DNA of 64,000 nucleotides from UBA1952 sp965246855. GTDB taxonomy: Bacteria > Bacteroidota > Bacteroidia > Chitinophagales > Chitinophagaceae. The translations under genes were made by a program, and so were the position numbers. The notes below the pieces were generated by a model. The model was not told the DNA's origin and made no database searches. It worked only from the letters and a program-made list of their open reading frames with translations. The stretch lies in assembly GCA_965246855.1 (NCBI GenBank), contig CBDFFP010000003.1:310001-374000 (forward strand). Direction: 5' to 3'. How positions within the stretch are numbered: the first letter of the stretch is position 1; each line of letters begins with the position of its first letter. Below, one piece after another: positions 1 through 9,337 of this stretch.

Positions 1-1
1 C

Positions 2-55
2 AGCCTGGCTACTACGGTACTTGTTGTTATTATAAGCCGGATTAATTTTAAATAG
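2..55 (+). CDS. C-terminal end of an upstream gene (partial), possibly a polysaccharide export protein
   Basis: One frame entering from the left edge is open and ends at a TAG at 53-55. Its last residues (SLATTVLVVIISRINFK) are hydrophobic. This resembles the membrane-proximal end of Wza-type polysaccharide export proteins, which in Bacteroidota usually sit directly before the BY-kinase gene. Only 17 codons are visible, so the assignment rests mainly on context. Another frame also ends nearby (TAA at 43-45) and cannot be excluded. Confidence 0.35.
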   Translation, partial: SLATTVLVVIISRINFK

Positions 56-73
56 ATTATTTATTAAAATAAT

Positions 74-2515
74 ATGGATCAACAACAGCCGTCCCTTACC
101 GATACGAATGGAACGCTTTTTCAGCCGCAGGAGGAGTCGTCCGTTAACCTGCAAAAAGTCATTGGCAAGTTGGCTGCTTACTGGCCTTGGTTTGTAGGAT
201 GTATTATTCTTTCGCTTGTTGGTGCATTTCTGCATTTGCGTTACAGCACGCCGGTATATAAAGTGAGTGCCAAGATTATGGTGCAGGATGATAAGAAAGG
301 TTCCGGCTTTCCGGACGCCGATGTTATGGAAAGTCTGGGTATGGGTGGTGCAAAAAGCAATGTGGACAATGAACTGGAGATTATTACCAGCCGGACGCTG
401 ATAGAGCGGGTCGTGAGAGGTTTGCAACTGAATGTAAGCATTTTTAATGCCGGACATATAAAAGAGACAGAAGTGTATCTGGATCGTCCTTATGATGTGA
501 ACTTCATATCTTTCGTAGAGGATTCTATCCGCCGAAAGTATGAGTATCATATATTGGATGGTGGTGATTCTCACTATAAATTAGAAGAAGGTGGAAAATC
601 ATGGAGAGGCCGGTTTGATAACATACTCCGGTTGCCAATTGGTCAGGTAGTTATTTCCCGGAGAACTTTGTCTCACAAAGCCCACCCCAAAAGCTATTTT
701 CAGGTCGTAAGCACAGAAGCGGCGCTGGAAAAATACATGGCCAACTTGGGTGCTGCACTCCCTAACAAGCAGGTGAGTACCATATCTATCATCTTGCAGG
801 ATGTAGAGCCAGACAAAGGCGAGGTGGTTGTAAATCGTCTCATTGAAGAGTACATGCGCGCTAATGTGAGTGACCGCAACCGGATTGCAGACAGTACAAT
901 GCACTTTATTGACGAACGTCTCAGCCTTGTAAACGGCGAACTGACGGGCATTGAACAGAATATTCAGGATTTTAAAGCCAGCAACGATCTTACCGACCTG
1001 ACGGAGCAGTCGAAGCAGTTATTAAGTAACACCACTGATTATGCCAAACAACTTACTGATAAGGAGGTGCAATATTCGGTGGTGCAGTCGCTGGAGCGGT
1101 TTATAAACAGCAACGCACCGGGTAGCCGGGTTATTCCAACCTCGCTGATGGTGCAGGATCCGGTTTTTACGCCTATTGTATCCAGCTATAACACCCTTCA
1201 ATTGCAGCGGGAACAGTTGCTGATGACCAATACGGAAAACAGCCCGGCAGTAAGAACACTGGACCTCCAAATGGCTTCTATCCAGCGGGAAATGAGCCAG
1301 AGCATTAGTACATTGAAGCGTCAGTTGCAAACTTCTATTGCACAGCTACAGGTTAAAGTTGGTCGTTTGGATGCGGAGATAAGAAAGGTACCGGCCAAAG
1401 AACGCACTTTTCTGGAATACTCCCGGCAACAGGCTATTAAACAGGATTTGTATGTGTTTTTGCTGAAAAAACGTGAGGAGTCCGCCATCACCAAATCATC
1501 TACCGTAGCCAATGCGCGCGTGGTGGATCCGGCCCGCAAAGATTCTACACCTTTTAAGCCAAAAAAGCCGCTTATCCTGCTTTCAGCTTTCGCTATCGGT
1601 CTTTTGCTGCCTTACGGTATTATTTCTCTTAAAGATGCCCTCAACACAAGGATTGAGTCCAAAGAGGATATCACTAGCCGCACACAAGTTCCTATTCTGG
1701 CAGAAATCAGCCACAATCCGGAAGCAAACGACAAGCTTGTGGTAACATCCAACTCCCGCAACGCCATCTCGGAACAGTTCCGGGCGCTACGCTCCAACCT
1801 GCAATTTGTACTAACGGGTAAAGAAGAGAAAACCATCCTAATGACCTCCAGTATGAGCGGAGAAGGAAAATCGTTTGTTTCACTGAACCTTGCCAGTGCC
1901 CTGGCGATTTCTGGCAAAAAAGTAATCGTGATGGAGCTGGATTTGCGCAAACCTAAAGTGTCTCAGTATCTCCAACTGCCCAATAATATTGGTTTCAGCA
2001 ACTATGCAATAGGTGCCGCCGCTATTAGCGATGTCATCCGGGCTTCTGGCACATCCGAAAATTTGTTTGTAATCTCTTCAGGTCCTATTCCGCCCAACCC
2101 TGCGGAGTTGCTTTTGGAAGACCGGGTAGCAGACTTGTTTGCCTATTTGAAAAATAATTTCGATTATATTATTATGGACGTTCCGCCAGTAGGAATTGTA
2201 ACAGACGCCCAACTGCTTTCTAAATATGCAGACGCAACGCTGTTTCTCGTGCGGCAGGGCGTAACCAACAGAGGTCAGCTCGCCATTCCCGAAGAACTGC
2301 TGCAACAACGGAAATTCCCTAAGCTTTACATCGTTGTAAACGATATTAAACACAAAAGAAAAGGCTATGGTTATGGATACGGCTATGGTTATGGATACGG
2401 CTATGGTTATGGATACGGCTATGGCTACAGTGAGGAAGATACGAACGCTCGCAAAAAGTCAAAACAAACGCTGTTTTCTTCTCTGAAAAGTAAGATGTCG
2501 CCCAAAAGAAAATAG
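74..2515 (+). CDS. Wzc-like polysaccharide co-polymerase and BY-family tyrosine kinase
   Basis: This inner-membrane protein sets exopolysaccharide chain length and autophosphorylates on tyrosine. It has 813 aa. A first transmembrane helix lies near residues 37-55, followed by a long periplasmic Wzz/coiled-coil region. A second helix lies near 495-515 (KPLILLSAFAIGLLLPYG). The cytoplasmic kinase domain has Walker A (SGEGKS, about 595-600), Walker A' (VIVMELDLRKPK, about 617-628) and Walker B (YIIMDVPP, about 699-706). The tyrosine cluster is unusual: eleven GY dipeptides at residues 764-785, encoded by a tandem 18-bp repeat, followed by an acidic and then a basic tail. It opens the exopolysaccharide gene run. 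The family call is secure; the export partner is not visible. Confidence 0.93.
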   Translation: MDQQQPSLTDTNGTLFQPQEESSVNLQKVIGKLAAYWPWFVGCIILSLVGAFLHLRYSTPVYKVSAKIMVQDDKKGSGFPDADVMESLGMGGAKSNVDNELEIITSRTLIERVVRGLQLNVSIFNAGHIKETEVYLDRPYDVNFISFVEDSIRRKYEYHILDGGDSHYKLEEGGKSWRGRFDNILRLPIGQVVISRRTLSHKAHPKSYFQVVSTEAALEKYMANLGAALPNKQVSTISIILQDVEPDKGEVVVNRLIEEYMRANVSDRNRIADSTMHFIDERLSLVNGELTGIEQNIQDFKASNDLTDLTEQSKQLLSNTTDYAKQLTDKEVQYSVVQSLERFINSNAPGSRVIPTSLMVQDPVFTPIVSSYNTLQLQREQLLMTNTENSPAVRTLDLQMASIQREMSQSISTLKRQLQTSIAQLQVKVGRLDAEIRKVPAKERTFLEYSRQQAIKQDLYVFLLKKREESAITKSSTVANARVVDPARKDSTPFKPKKPLILLSAFAIGLLLPYGIISLKDALNTRIESKEDITSRTQVPILAEISHNPEANDKLVVTSNSRNAISEQFRALRSNLQFVLTGKEEKTILMTSSMSGEGKSFVSLNLASALAISGKKVIVMELDLRKPKVSQYLQLPNNIGFSNYAIGAAAISDVIRASGTSENLFVISSGPIPPNPAELLLEDRVADLFAYLKNNFDYIIMDVPPVGIVTDAQLLSKYADATLFLVRQGVTNRGQLAIPEELLQQRKFPKLYIVVNDIKHKRKGYGYGYGYGYGYGYGYGYGYGYSEEDTNARKKSKQTLFSSLKSKMSPKRK
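2363..2428 (+). repeat. 18-bp tandem repeat encoding the Tyr-rich kinase tail
   Basis: Three exact copies of an 18-bp unit (GGCTATGGTTATGGATAC) plus a partial copy encode eleven Gly-Tyr dipeptides at the C-terminus of the BY-kinase. The exact unit suggests copy number could change by slippage, altering the number of phosphorylatable tyrosines. Confidence 0.9.
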
Positions 2516-2637
2516 TATTTATCACACGTATCCTGTGTCCTAATACAAAAGTCAAGCTGGGATAGTCCTTGGTTCAATAATTTTTTATAAGCATGACGAA
2601 AAATTAAAAGTGCTGAAGTGAAATACTCTTTTTGCCC

Positions 2638-4074
2638 ATGAGACTTAAAAAGCAAACACTGTCGGGCCTTATCTGGTCTTTCGGCGATACTATTCTGGTG
2701 AAAGGCGGCACTTTCGCTGCGCAGATTGTTTTGGCACGGCTGCTAGGGCCGGCAGAGTTTGGCCTTGTAGGTATGATGGCCATCTTTATTGCCGTCGGTA
2801 CGACGCTGGTGGACAGCGGAATGTCGGCCTCCCTAATACGCACGCCGGACGCAGATAAAGATGACTTCAACACCGTTTTTTATACGAATCTGCTTTTAAG
2901 TATAATTGTTTATGGAATTATGTTCTTATTGGCACCTGCAATTGCGCAATTCTACAGGCAGCCTGTTTTAATTTCTGTCATTCGGCTTTATTGCATATCA
3001 TTTTTAATAATGCCCTTCTCTGCGGTTCAAGTGGCGATTCTGCTCCGGCAGATGAAGTTTAAAAAGCTCATGCTTTTGAACATTCCAGGTACGCTGCTGG
3101 GCATTGCAACAGGCATCACGCTTGGCTATCGCGGCTACGGCGTCTGGAGCATTGTGGGGATGTTGCTTGTTACGCAAGGAATTCAGTCGCTGCTGATTTG
3201 GGCTACATCTTCCTGGAAACCGTCTTTTTCCTTTTCCCGCGAAAAATGGAAGATTCATTTCCACTTTGGCTACAAACTGATGCTTTCAGGACTTCTGAAC
3301 ACCATTTTTGAGAATATTTACAACATAATCATCGGACGCACGTACAATGTAAAAGTCTTGGGCTATTATGAGCGTGCCCAGAATTTTAATCAATATCCGG
3401 TACAAACACTGACCAGTGTTATAACAAAAGTGAGCTATCCGATGCTGACCAATATTGCATCCCAGAGAGACCTAGTCAATGCCGTTTACAGAAAGGTTAT
3501 TACGGCTACATTTTTTATTGTTGCGCCCCTCATGCTGGGCGCTGCGGCACTGGCAGAGCCTTTGTTTCTGCTGGTGCTGGGCCCCCAATGGCTGCCGGCG
3601 GTTCCGCTGTTCCAAATCCTATGCTTTTCCAGTATTTTATACCCGATTCACTCTTTTAATATAAATGTTCTTAAAGTTTATGGAAGAAGCGATTTGTTTT
3701 TAAAAGTAGAAATAATAAAAAAAATATTAATGCTGATTGTCGTCATCGTAAGCTATAAATTTGGTATTTATGCGTTGGTGTTTGGGGCTGTGGTTTCCTC
3801 TTTCGCTGCGCTTATGGTAAATACCTACTATAGCCGGACGATGATTCATTATTCCATAAAAGAACAAGTTTTGGATATGCTGCCTACTTTTGCAACTGCG
3901 CTTGTTATGGCCTTGGCAATGAAAGCACTTCTCTTAGTGCCGGTGCAAATGGCACTTCTCCTAAAACTGATTATTACAGGCGTCCTTGGGGCCTTTCTTT
4001 ATCTTCTTCTAAACAGCACTATTAAAAGTTTTGCATTAAAAGCACTTCTTTCTCTTAAAAACGCTAAAGTATGA
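2638..4074 (+). CDS. Wzx-like lipid-linked oligosaccharide flippase (MOP/polysaccharide transporter family)
   Basis: This is a polytopic inner-membrane protein of about 478 aa with roughly 12-14 hydrophobic segments. The N-terminus (QTLSGLIWSFGDTILVKGG) and the LARLLGPAEFGLVGM motif are typical of WzxC/RfbX-type flippases. These move undecaprenyl-diphosphate-linked repeat units to the periplasmic side. I chose the ATG at 2638; a TTG two codons upstream (2632) also fits. It overlaps the next gene by four bases (ATGA), so the two are probably translationally coupled. Confidence 0.9.
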   Translation: MRLKKQTLSGLIWSFGDTILVKGGTFAAQIVLARLLGPAEFGLVGMMAIFIAVGTTLVDSGMSASLIRTPDADKDDFNTVFYTNLLLSIIVYGIMFLLAPAIAQFYRQPVLISVIRLYCISFLIMPFSAVQVAILLRQMKFKKLMLLNIPGTLLGIATGITLGYRGYGVWSIVGMLLVTQGIQSLLIWATSSWKPSFSFSREKWKIHFHFGYKLMLSGLLNTIFENIYNIIIGRTYNVKVLGYYERAQNFNQYPVQTLTSVITKVSYPMLTNIASQRDLVNAVYRKVITATFFIVAPLMLGAAALAEPLFLLVLGPQWLPAVPLFQILCFSSILYPIHSFNINVLKVYGRSDLFLKVEIIKKILMLIVVIVSYKFGIYALVFGAVVSSFAALMVNTYYSRTMIHYSIKEQVLDMLPTFATALVMALAMKALLLVPVQMALLLKLIITGVLGAFLYLLLNSTIKSFALKALLSLKNAKV

Positions 4075-5153
4075 TACCTGTTACAAGACCTTATTTACCG
4101 CCGAGGGAACAATACGAAAGCTATCTGTCGGGTATCTGGCAGCGTCAATGGCTGACCAATATGGGGCCGCTGGCGAACGAACTAGAGCTGCAATTAAAAG
4201 AATATCTGGACGTTAAGCACCTGCTGTTTGTCACCAACGCAACAGTCGCTTTACAGATGGCCATAAAAGTATTGGGACTGAAGGGCGAAATTATTACAAC
4301 GCCTTTCTCTTTTGTTGCTACCACAAGCAGCATTGTGTGGGAAGGATGTATCCCTGTTTTTGTGGATATCGACCCGCAATCGCTCAACATTGATGCTGGA
4401 AAAATTGAAGCGGCCATTACGGAAAACACCTCTGCGATTCTGGCGACACATGTTTATGGAAACCCTTGCGATGTGGTGAAAATTGAGGAAATTGCTAGGA
4501 AGCACAATCTGAAAGTGATTTACGACGCAGCTCATGCTTTCGGCGTAAAAGTCGGTAATCGCTCTGTTTTTGAATTTGGCGATGTATCTGTGTGCAGTCT
4601 CCATGCTACAAAGCTTTACCATAGCATAGAAGGCGGAATTATTCTTACCCAAGATCCGCTGTTGCTAAAAAGACTGGCTTATATGCGTAATTTTGGTTTC
4701 GATGGTCCGGAAGCCTTTGCGGAGTTGGGTATAAACGGTAAAAACTCTGAGTTTCATGCTGCGATGGGCTTGGCAAATCTGAAAAACATGGAATTCATCA
4801 AGTCTGACCGCAAGCGGGTGCATGACCGTTATGAGGAAAAGCTTCAAAACCTCCGCGTAAAAAGGCCTCATTGGCATCAGGAATCCGATAATAATTATGC
4901 TTATTACCCGATTATATTTGAATCGGAAGCGATTCTGACAAAGTCTTTCGACATGCTGAAAGCCCATGAAATAGGTGCAAGACGTTACTTCTATCCCTCG
5001 CTTAGCTCCTCCCTTCCTTATGTAGAAAAAGTGAATTTACTTATTACAGACGACCTCGCCAAGCGTGTTCTCTGCCTTCCTTTTTACACCGGCCTTTCGT
5101 CTGAGGAAATAGACCTTGTATGTCGGCTGCTCTTGCGTGTTCAAAATAACTAA
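4071..5153 (+). CDS. DegT/DnrJ/EryC1/StrS-family sugar aminotransferase
   Basis: A 360-aa PLP-dependent enzyme that probably aminates a nucleotide-linked keto-sugar for the polysaccharide. The N-terminus (VTRPYLPP), FVTNATVALQMA, THVYGNP and YDAAHAFG are family signatures. The PLP lysine is K181 in HATKLYHSIEGG. It overlaps the flippase stop by four bases. The sugar substrate cannot be told from sequence. A second, PglE-like member of the family lies at 19844, so the locus can probably make two different amino sugars. Confidence 0.9.
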   Translation: MIPVTRPYLPPREQYESYLSGIWQRQWLTNMGPLANELELQLKEYLDVKHLLFVTNATVALQMAIKVLGLKGEIITTPFSFVATTSSIVWEGCIPVFVDIDPQSLNIDAGKIEAAITENTSAILATHVYGNPCDVVKIEEIARKHNLKVIYDAAHAFGVKVGNRSVFEFGDVSVCSLHATKLYHSIEGGIILTQDPLLLKRLAYMRNFGFDGPEAFAELGINGKNSEFHAAMGLANLKNMEFIKSDRKRVHDRYEEKLQNLRVKRPHWHQESDNNYAYYPIIFESEAILTKSFDMLKAHEIGARRYFYPSLSSSLPYVEKVNLLITDDLAKRVLCLPFYTGLSSEEIDLVCRLLLRVQNN

Positions 5154-5189
5154 GTCTTCCTGTAACACAAAGAATAAACTCCGGGTCTG

Positions 5190-5984
5190 ATGATTGAAGT
5201 AAGCGTCTTAATGCTAACGTATGGACACGAAAAGTTTTTGTCGCAGGCAATCGAAGGTGTGCTGATGCAGCAAGGTGACTTCAAGCTGGAACTTATGATC
5301 TTGAATGATGCTTCTCCTGATAACACAGACGAAATTATAGAGAGCTTTATTCAAACACATCCGCGAGGGAAGGTAATTACGCATGTAAGGAACGTCGTAA
5401 ATATAGGTGCTATGAAGAACTCTGTTCAAGCCTTGCAGCGGGTAGCCAGTAAATATGTGGCTCTTTGTGAAGGAGACGATTATTGGACAGACTCGTCTAA
5501 ACTGGCAAAACAGGTACATTTCATGGAGGCCAATCCCGGTTATTCGCTTTGCTTCCATTCTGTTGCAGTAGAAAATAATTTGGCTGGAAAGCCTTATAAG
5601 TATCCGAAACCAGCGAAGACCACATTAGTGTTCGAAGATCTTCTGGTGAAACATTTTATTCCTACTTGTTCCATATTTTACCGGAATGCGGCACTTCCTA
5701 AGCCGCTTCCGCCTTTTTATGCACATTGCGTGATGGGAGATTTACCTTTAGAGTTGTTGCTTGCGCATAGTGGTAAAGTCTGTTTTATAGATGAAGAAAT
5801 GGCCGTTTACCGGAAACACGAAGGCGGCATTACGCGAAGCAAAGAACAAATTGCCCTTGGACGAAGAGGCTATACTTTTCTTTATAAAAGTCTGATCAAA
5901 CATTGTTTTCCACATCATATTATTGCCCTTAGCCAAAAGCTTTTTAAAAACTATTTGGGCTACGTGAAAGATAAATTCCTATAA
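5190..5984 (+). CDS. Family 2 glycosyltransferase
   Basis: A 264-aa GT-A fold enzyme. VSVLMLTYGHEKFLSQAIEGVL and LMILNDASPDNTDEII form the nucleotide-binding start. CEGDDYWTDSSKLAKQV contains the metal-binding D-D region seen in many capsule GT2 enzymes. It likely adds one sugar to the growing lipid-linked repeat unit on the cytoplasmic face. The start (ATG at 5190) lies 36 bp after the aminotransferase stop. Donor and acceptor are unknown. Confidence 0.88.
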   Translation: MIEVSVLMLTYGHEKFLSQAIEGVLMQQGDFKLELMILNDASPDNTDEIIESFIQTHPRGKVITHVRNVVNIGAMKNSVQALQRVASKYVALCEGDDYWTDSSKLAKQVHFMEANPGYSLCFHSVAVENNLAGKPYKYPKPAKTTLVFEDLLVKHFIPTCSIFYRNAALPKPLPPFYAHCVMGDLPLELLLAHSGKVCFIDEEMAVYRKHEGGITRSKEQIALGRRGYTFLYKSLIKHCFPHHIIALSQKLFKNYLGYVKDKFL

Positions 5985-6012
5985 CGTGGCACTTATTCGT
6001 CCAGACAGATTG

Positions 6013-6020
6013 TATCTTTG
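6013..6020 (+). promoter_or_regulatory. Bacteroidota-type -7 promoter box
   Basis: TATCTTTG matches TAnnTTTG exactly, in the 175-bp gap before the polymerase gene. No clear -33 TTTG was seen at the usual distance, so it may be weak or a chance match. Confidence 0.45.
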
Positions 6021-6159
6021 CCCGGCATCTGTCCTAAAAGGGGATTTTGGTTGAGAATCTTTCGCCAGCAGCAGAAATCTTTTAGGTATATATTTTCTAT
6101 TCATATTTAAGGATTTCCAAGCTCTTTGAGCATTATTTCCGAACAACTCCAGCCTGATA

Positions 6160-7443
6160 TTGGGACTTATTTTAAGAATATTCGCATTTCTGCTTATTCT
6201 GGGGCCTGTTCTAAACTCCCCATTGGGCCTTTTTTTAGATCCTATTCAGATTTTCTCTCTTATATTGTTAATATACTTTTTTTTCACCCAAAAAAGACCT
6301 CTTCGTAATTTATTTATTCAGAAGAATTTTTCCTTATCATTTTCATTTTTCGTCTATGTTGTTATTGTTGGCCTTCCGCTCGCTCTTGTTTTTAGCGAAA
6401 CGGATGCCACAAAAGAATCTATTACGTCGCTCATGCGACCAATACGGATACTAATTAACTTTTATGGTGTCTGGTGTCTGGCAACGCTTTATAAGCAACA
6501 TTTCGGACAACGCTTTTTCATTATAATTTGCAAAGACATTATACACATAGTATTTTTTAATGGAGTTTTGATGTGTCTCCAACTGTATTTTCCGGTTGTG
6601 CAAGGACTTCTCAATTCTGTTCTTTACAATAATGCCAGCGATCTCCACTTTCAAAGCAATGACCGGGTAGGTGGCTTTTATCTCTCTGGCGGCGCAGTAG
6701 CCTCTATTTATCAAGGGCTGCCATTGCTTATTATTCCCTACGTAGTTCATATAGGAGAGATGAAAGTCCTCAAAGCTGTAGTTCTATATATGACTCTGGT
6801 TATTTCCATTGTTATTACCGGGCGCTCCGGGCTGCTACTGATTCCTTTTTCCGCAATCGTTATCATCAAAAGTCTGCCGCTGCCCAAACGCTTTTTGATT
6901 TCTGTTGGTATACTGATATTTGTACTTTTGTCGCCGGTAATTATCCGTTTTGTGTATGTTTATGTATTGGCAACCAATAACGCAATGCTTATTTTTAACT
7001 ATGAGCGTTTCCTCCGATTGACACCTGGTGGGGCTTCAGGGGGTGACGTAGAATCCGATCAGACGGTTTCCACCATTTTAGGGAGGTTCTCCTTTCCGCC
7101 CACTTGGCGCGGTCTTCTGCTCGGCGACCTGAATTTTTCTAATTACACAACTACAGATGTTTCTGATATGGGTTTTAATATTATATTATATAAATATGGG
7201 CTGGTTGGACTTGTCATTTATTATTGGCCCGCATTCTATATGCTTCGCAAAACAATGAAGCTGAAAATATCAAGCAAGGCCATTACCTTTTTTATGAAAA
7301 TTACTTTTATTGCTTACATATTTTTGGAGTTCAAGGAGGAAGTTATTTATGCCCGTAACGGGTATTCTATCGTTCTGCTTCTTTTTTTTGGTGCGGTTAT
7401 TCTTCATCAAGAAAACAGGCAGCGAATACCAAATTTAAAGTAA
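6160..7443 (+). CDS. Wzy-like O-antigen/exopolysaccharide polymerase (membrane protein)
   Basis: A very hydrophobic protein of about 427 aa with around ten membrane segments and one larger loop (about residues 275-320, rich in G, D and S). That is the usual layout of Wzy polymerases, whose sequences vary greatly. No ATG is available near the N-terminus. The frame opens after a TGA at 6127-6129, and the first plausible start is the TTG at 6160. The gene is visibly richer in A/T than the genes from 9 kb onwards. The function is inferred from topology and locus position, not from conserved residues. Confidence 0.75.
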   Translation: MGLILRIFAFLLILGPVLNSPLGLFLDPIQIFSLILLIYFFFTQKRPLRNLFIQKNFSLSFSFFVYVVIVGLPLALVFSETDATKESITSLMRPIRILINFYGVWCLATLYKQHFGQRFFIIICKDIIHIVFFNGVLMCLQLYFPVVQGLLNSVLYNNASDLHFQSNDRVGGFYLSGGAVASIYQGLPLLIIPYVVHIGEMKVLKAVVLYMTLVISIVITGRSGLLLIPFSAIVIIKSLPLPKRFLISVGILIFVLLSPVIIRFVYVYVLATNNAMLIFNYERFLRLTPGGASGGDVESDQTVSTILGRFSFPPTWRGLLLGDLNFSNYTTTDVSDMGFNIILYKYGLVGLVIYYWPAFYMLRKTMKLKISSKAITFFMKITFIAYIFLEFKEEVIYARNGYSIVLLLFFGAVILHQENRQRIPNLK

Positions 7444-7449
7444 AAAATT

Positions 7450-9336
7450 ATGTGTGGATTCACCGGCTTTTTCCATAAAAAAAACGCAGATGTAAAAGTC
7501 TCCGTAGAAGCGATGACCGAAACGCTCGTTCACCGTGGGCCTGACAGCGCAGGTATCTACCAAAACGAATTCGTCAGTCTTGGCCACCGCCGACTCAGCA
7601 TCCTTGACCTCAGTAGCTGTGGCCACCAGCCGATGCTAGGCGAAGGCGAAAGCCACGTATTGGTTTTTAACGGAGAGATTTATAATTATTTAGACATTAA
7701 AGCCGAACTGCAGGGACTCGGACACAACTTCCGTTCCCATTCTGATACAGAAGTTATCCTCAAAGGTTTTCAGCAGTGGGGAACAGCCATTTTTGCCAAA
7801 CTTAATGGTATTTTCGCTTTTGCGCTTTTTGACCGGGGGGCAGAAAAACTTTTCCTCGTCCGCGACAGGTTAGGCGTTAAGCCTTTATATGTTTATGATT
7901 CCGGCGAGAAGATTTTCTTCTCTTCCGAAATAAAGTCTATTACCGCTGTTTGTCCACAATTACGACGGGTGAATTATGATGCGTTGAGTGCTTTTCTTTA
8001 TTACGGAAGTGCCCTCGGTTCGCAAACACTTCACGAAGGCATAAAAGCCGCACCGCCCGGCAGCTATTGTGAAATTACCCGGCGCAATGCGGTTCTCCAT
8101 ACCTATTGGAAGCGGGAAGATGTAGTAGAAAGAACAAACGTATCCGCAAAAGAAGCTGCCGCCTGCGTGCAGCAACTTTTGGACGCAGCCGTAAAGCGCC
8201 AACTCATAAGCGATGTACCAGTGGGCGTTTTCCTCAGCGGCGGTATTGATTCCTCCGCTATTACGGCTTTCGCTGCTCGCCATTATGGGGGAAAGCTTAA
8301 AACCTTCGCCGCTGCTTTCGACTTTGATAAAGGCGTAAACGAATTAGGAAAAGCCCGCGCCGTAGCCGATTATTACAACACCGAGCACCATGAATTTTTT
8401 ATTCAGGGAAAAGACCTTCCTGATGTTATCGAAAAAATGGTGTATCATCACGATGCACCTTTCAGCGATGCGGCGAATATCCCGCTCTACCTGATGGCGA
8501 AGGAAGTAAAACCTTTTGCCACCGTCGTCTTGCAGGGCGATGGGGGAGACGAGCTATTTGGTGGATATAACCGCTATTTCCTGCTCCATAAATATGGTCG
8601 GGGTGCAAAGCGGACGCTGTCGCAAGTAATACATCCGATGCTGCGCCTTCTGGGTGGAAGTTCCGCCAAAGCGCAACGTATGAATCGGATTGTAGAAGCA
8701 TTTGGACAGAAAAACGACGCGCACCTCATGGCCTGGCTTCTGACGCAAGACACCTCGCAATCCAATACGCGGCAAAGCCTCTCTGAGAAATATCGGAAAG
8801 CGACATCTCAAAAGGCGGCGTTTCAGCGTTATGAGGAAGTTTCCAAGCGATTCGAAGACAAAGACCTCGTGCAGCGCATGTTATTCGTGGATTCCCAAAT
8901 CATCCTGCCCGATATTTTTCTGGAAAAAGTGGATAAGTCCACCATGGCGGCATCCATAGAGGCGCGCGTGCCCTTCCTGGACAACGATCTTGTGGATTAC
9001 GCGCTCTCGCTGCCTTCTTCCATCAAAGTGGCTAACGGTGAAAAGAAAGGGCTGCTTAAAGCCGCCTTGCGCGGCGTAGTTCCTGACAGTGTGCTGGACG
9101 GCAAAAAGACCGGCTTTGGCGTTCCTTTTGAAAACTGGCTGCGTGGCCCGCTGTTTCCGTTTATGAACGACAAACTGCACTCGGCCTATATGCGCCAGTT
9201 GGGTTTGTTTGATTACAAACACTTGGACCGCATTATTGCGGAACACAAAGAAGGCAAAGGCACGTATGGTTTTCAGCTTTGGAAGCTAATGAACTTGAGT
9301 ATCTGGCTGGAATCTAATCAAATGCAATTTTCTTAG
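7450..9336 (+). CDS. asnB: AsnB-like glutamine-dependent amidotransferase (asparagine synthase family)
   Basis: A 628-aa enzyme of the glutamine-hydrolysing asparagine synthetase family. Cys2 (MCGFTGF) is the class II glutaminase nucleophile, with HRGPDSAG and NGEIYNY following. The C-terminal synthetase domain has the pyrophosphate-loop motif SGGIDSS near residues 263-269. Family members inside polysaccharide loci often amidate uronic or other acidic sugars rather than making asparagine, and that is plausible here. Spacing is tight: 6 bp from the polymerase stop and 1 bp to the next gene. Confidence 0.88.
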   Translation: MCGFTGFFHKKNADVKVSVEAMTETLVHRGPDSAGIYQNEFVSLGHRRLSILDLSSCGHQPMLGEGESHVLVFNGEIYNYLDIKAELQGLGHNFRSHSDTEVILKGFQQWGTAIFAKLNGIFAFALFDRGAEKLFLVRDRLGVKPLYVYDSGEKIFFSSEIKSITAVCPQLRRVNYDALSAFLYYGSALGSQTLHEGIKAAPPGSYCEITRRNAVLHTYWKREDVVERTNVSAKEAAACVQQLLDAAVKRQLISDVPVGVFLSGGIDSSAITAFAARHYGGKLKTFAAAFDFDKGVNELGKARAVADYYNTEHHEFFIQGKDLPDVIEKMVYHHDAPFSDAANIPLYLMAKEVKPFATVVLQGDGGDELFGGYNRYFLLHKYGRGAKRTLSQVIHPMLRLLGGSSAKAQRMNRIVEAFGQKNDAHLMAWLLTQDTSQSNTRQSLSEKYRKATSQKAAFQRYEEVSKRFEDKDLVQRMLFVDSQIILPDIFLEKVDKSTMAASIEARVPFLDNDLVDYALSLPSSIKVANGEKKGLLKAALRGVVPDSVLDGKKTGFGVPFENWLRGPLFPFMNDKLHSAYMRQLGLFDYKHLDRIIAEHKEGKGTYGFQLWKLMNLSIWLESNQMQFS

Positions 9337-9337
9337 T

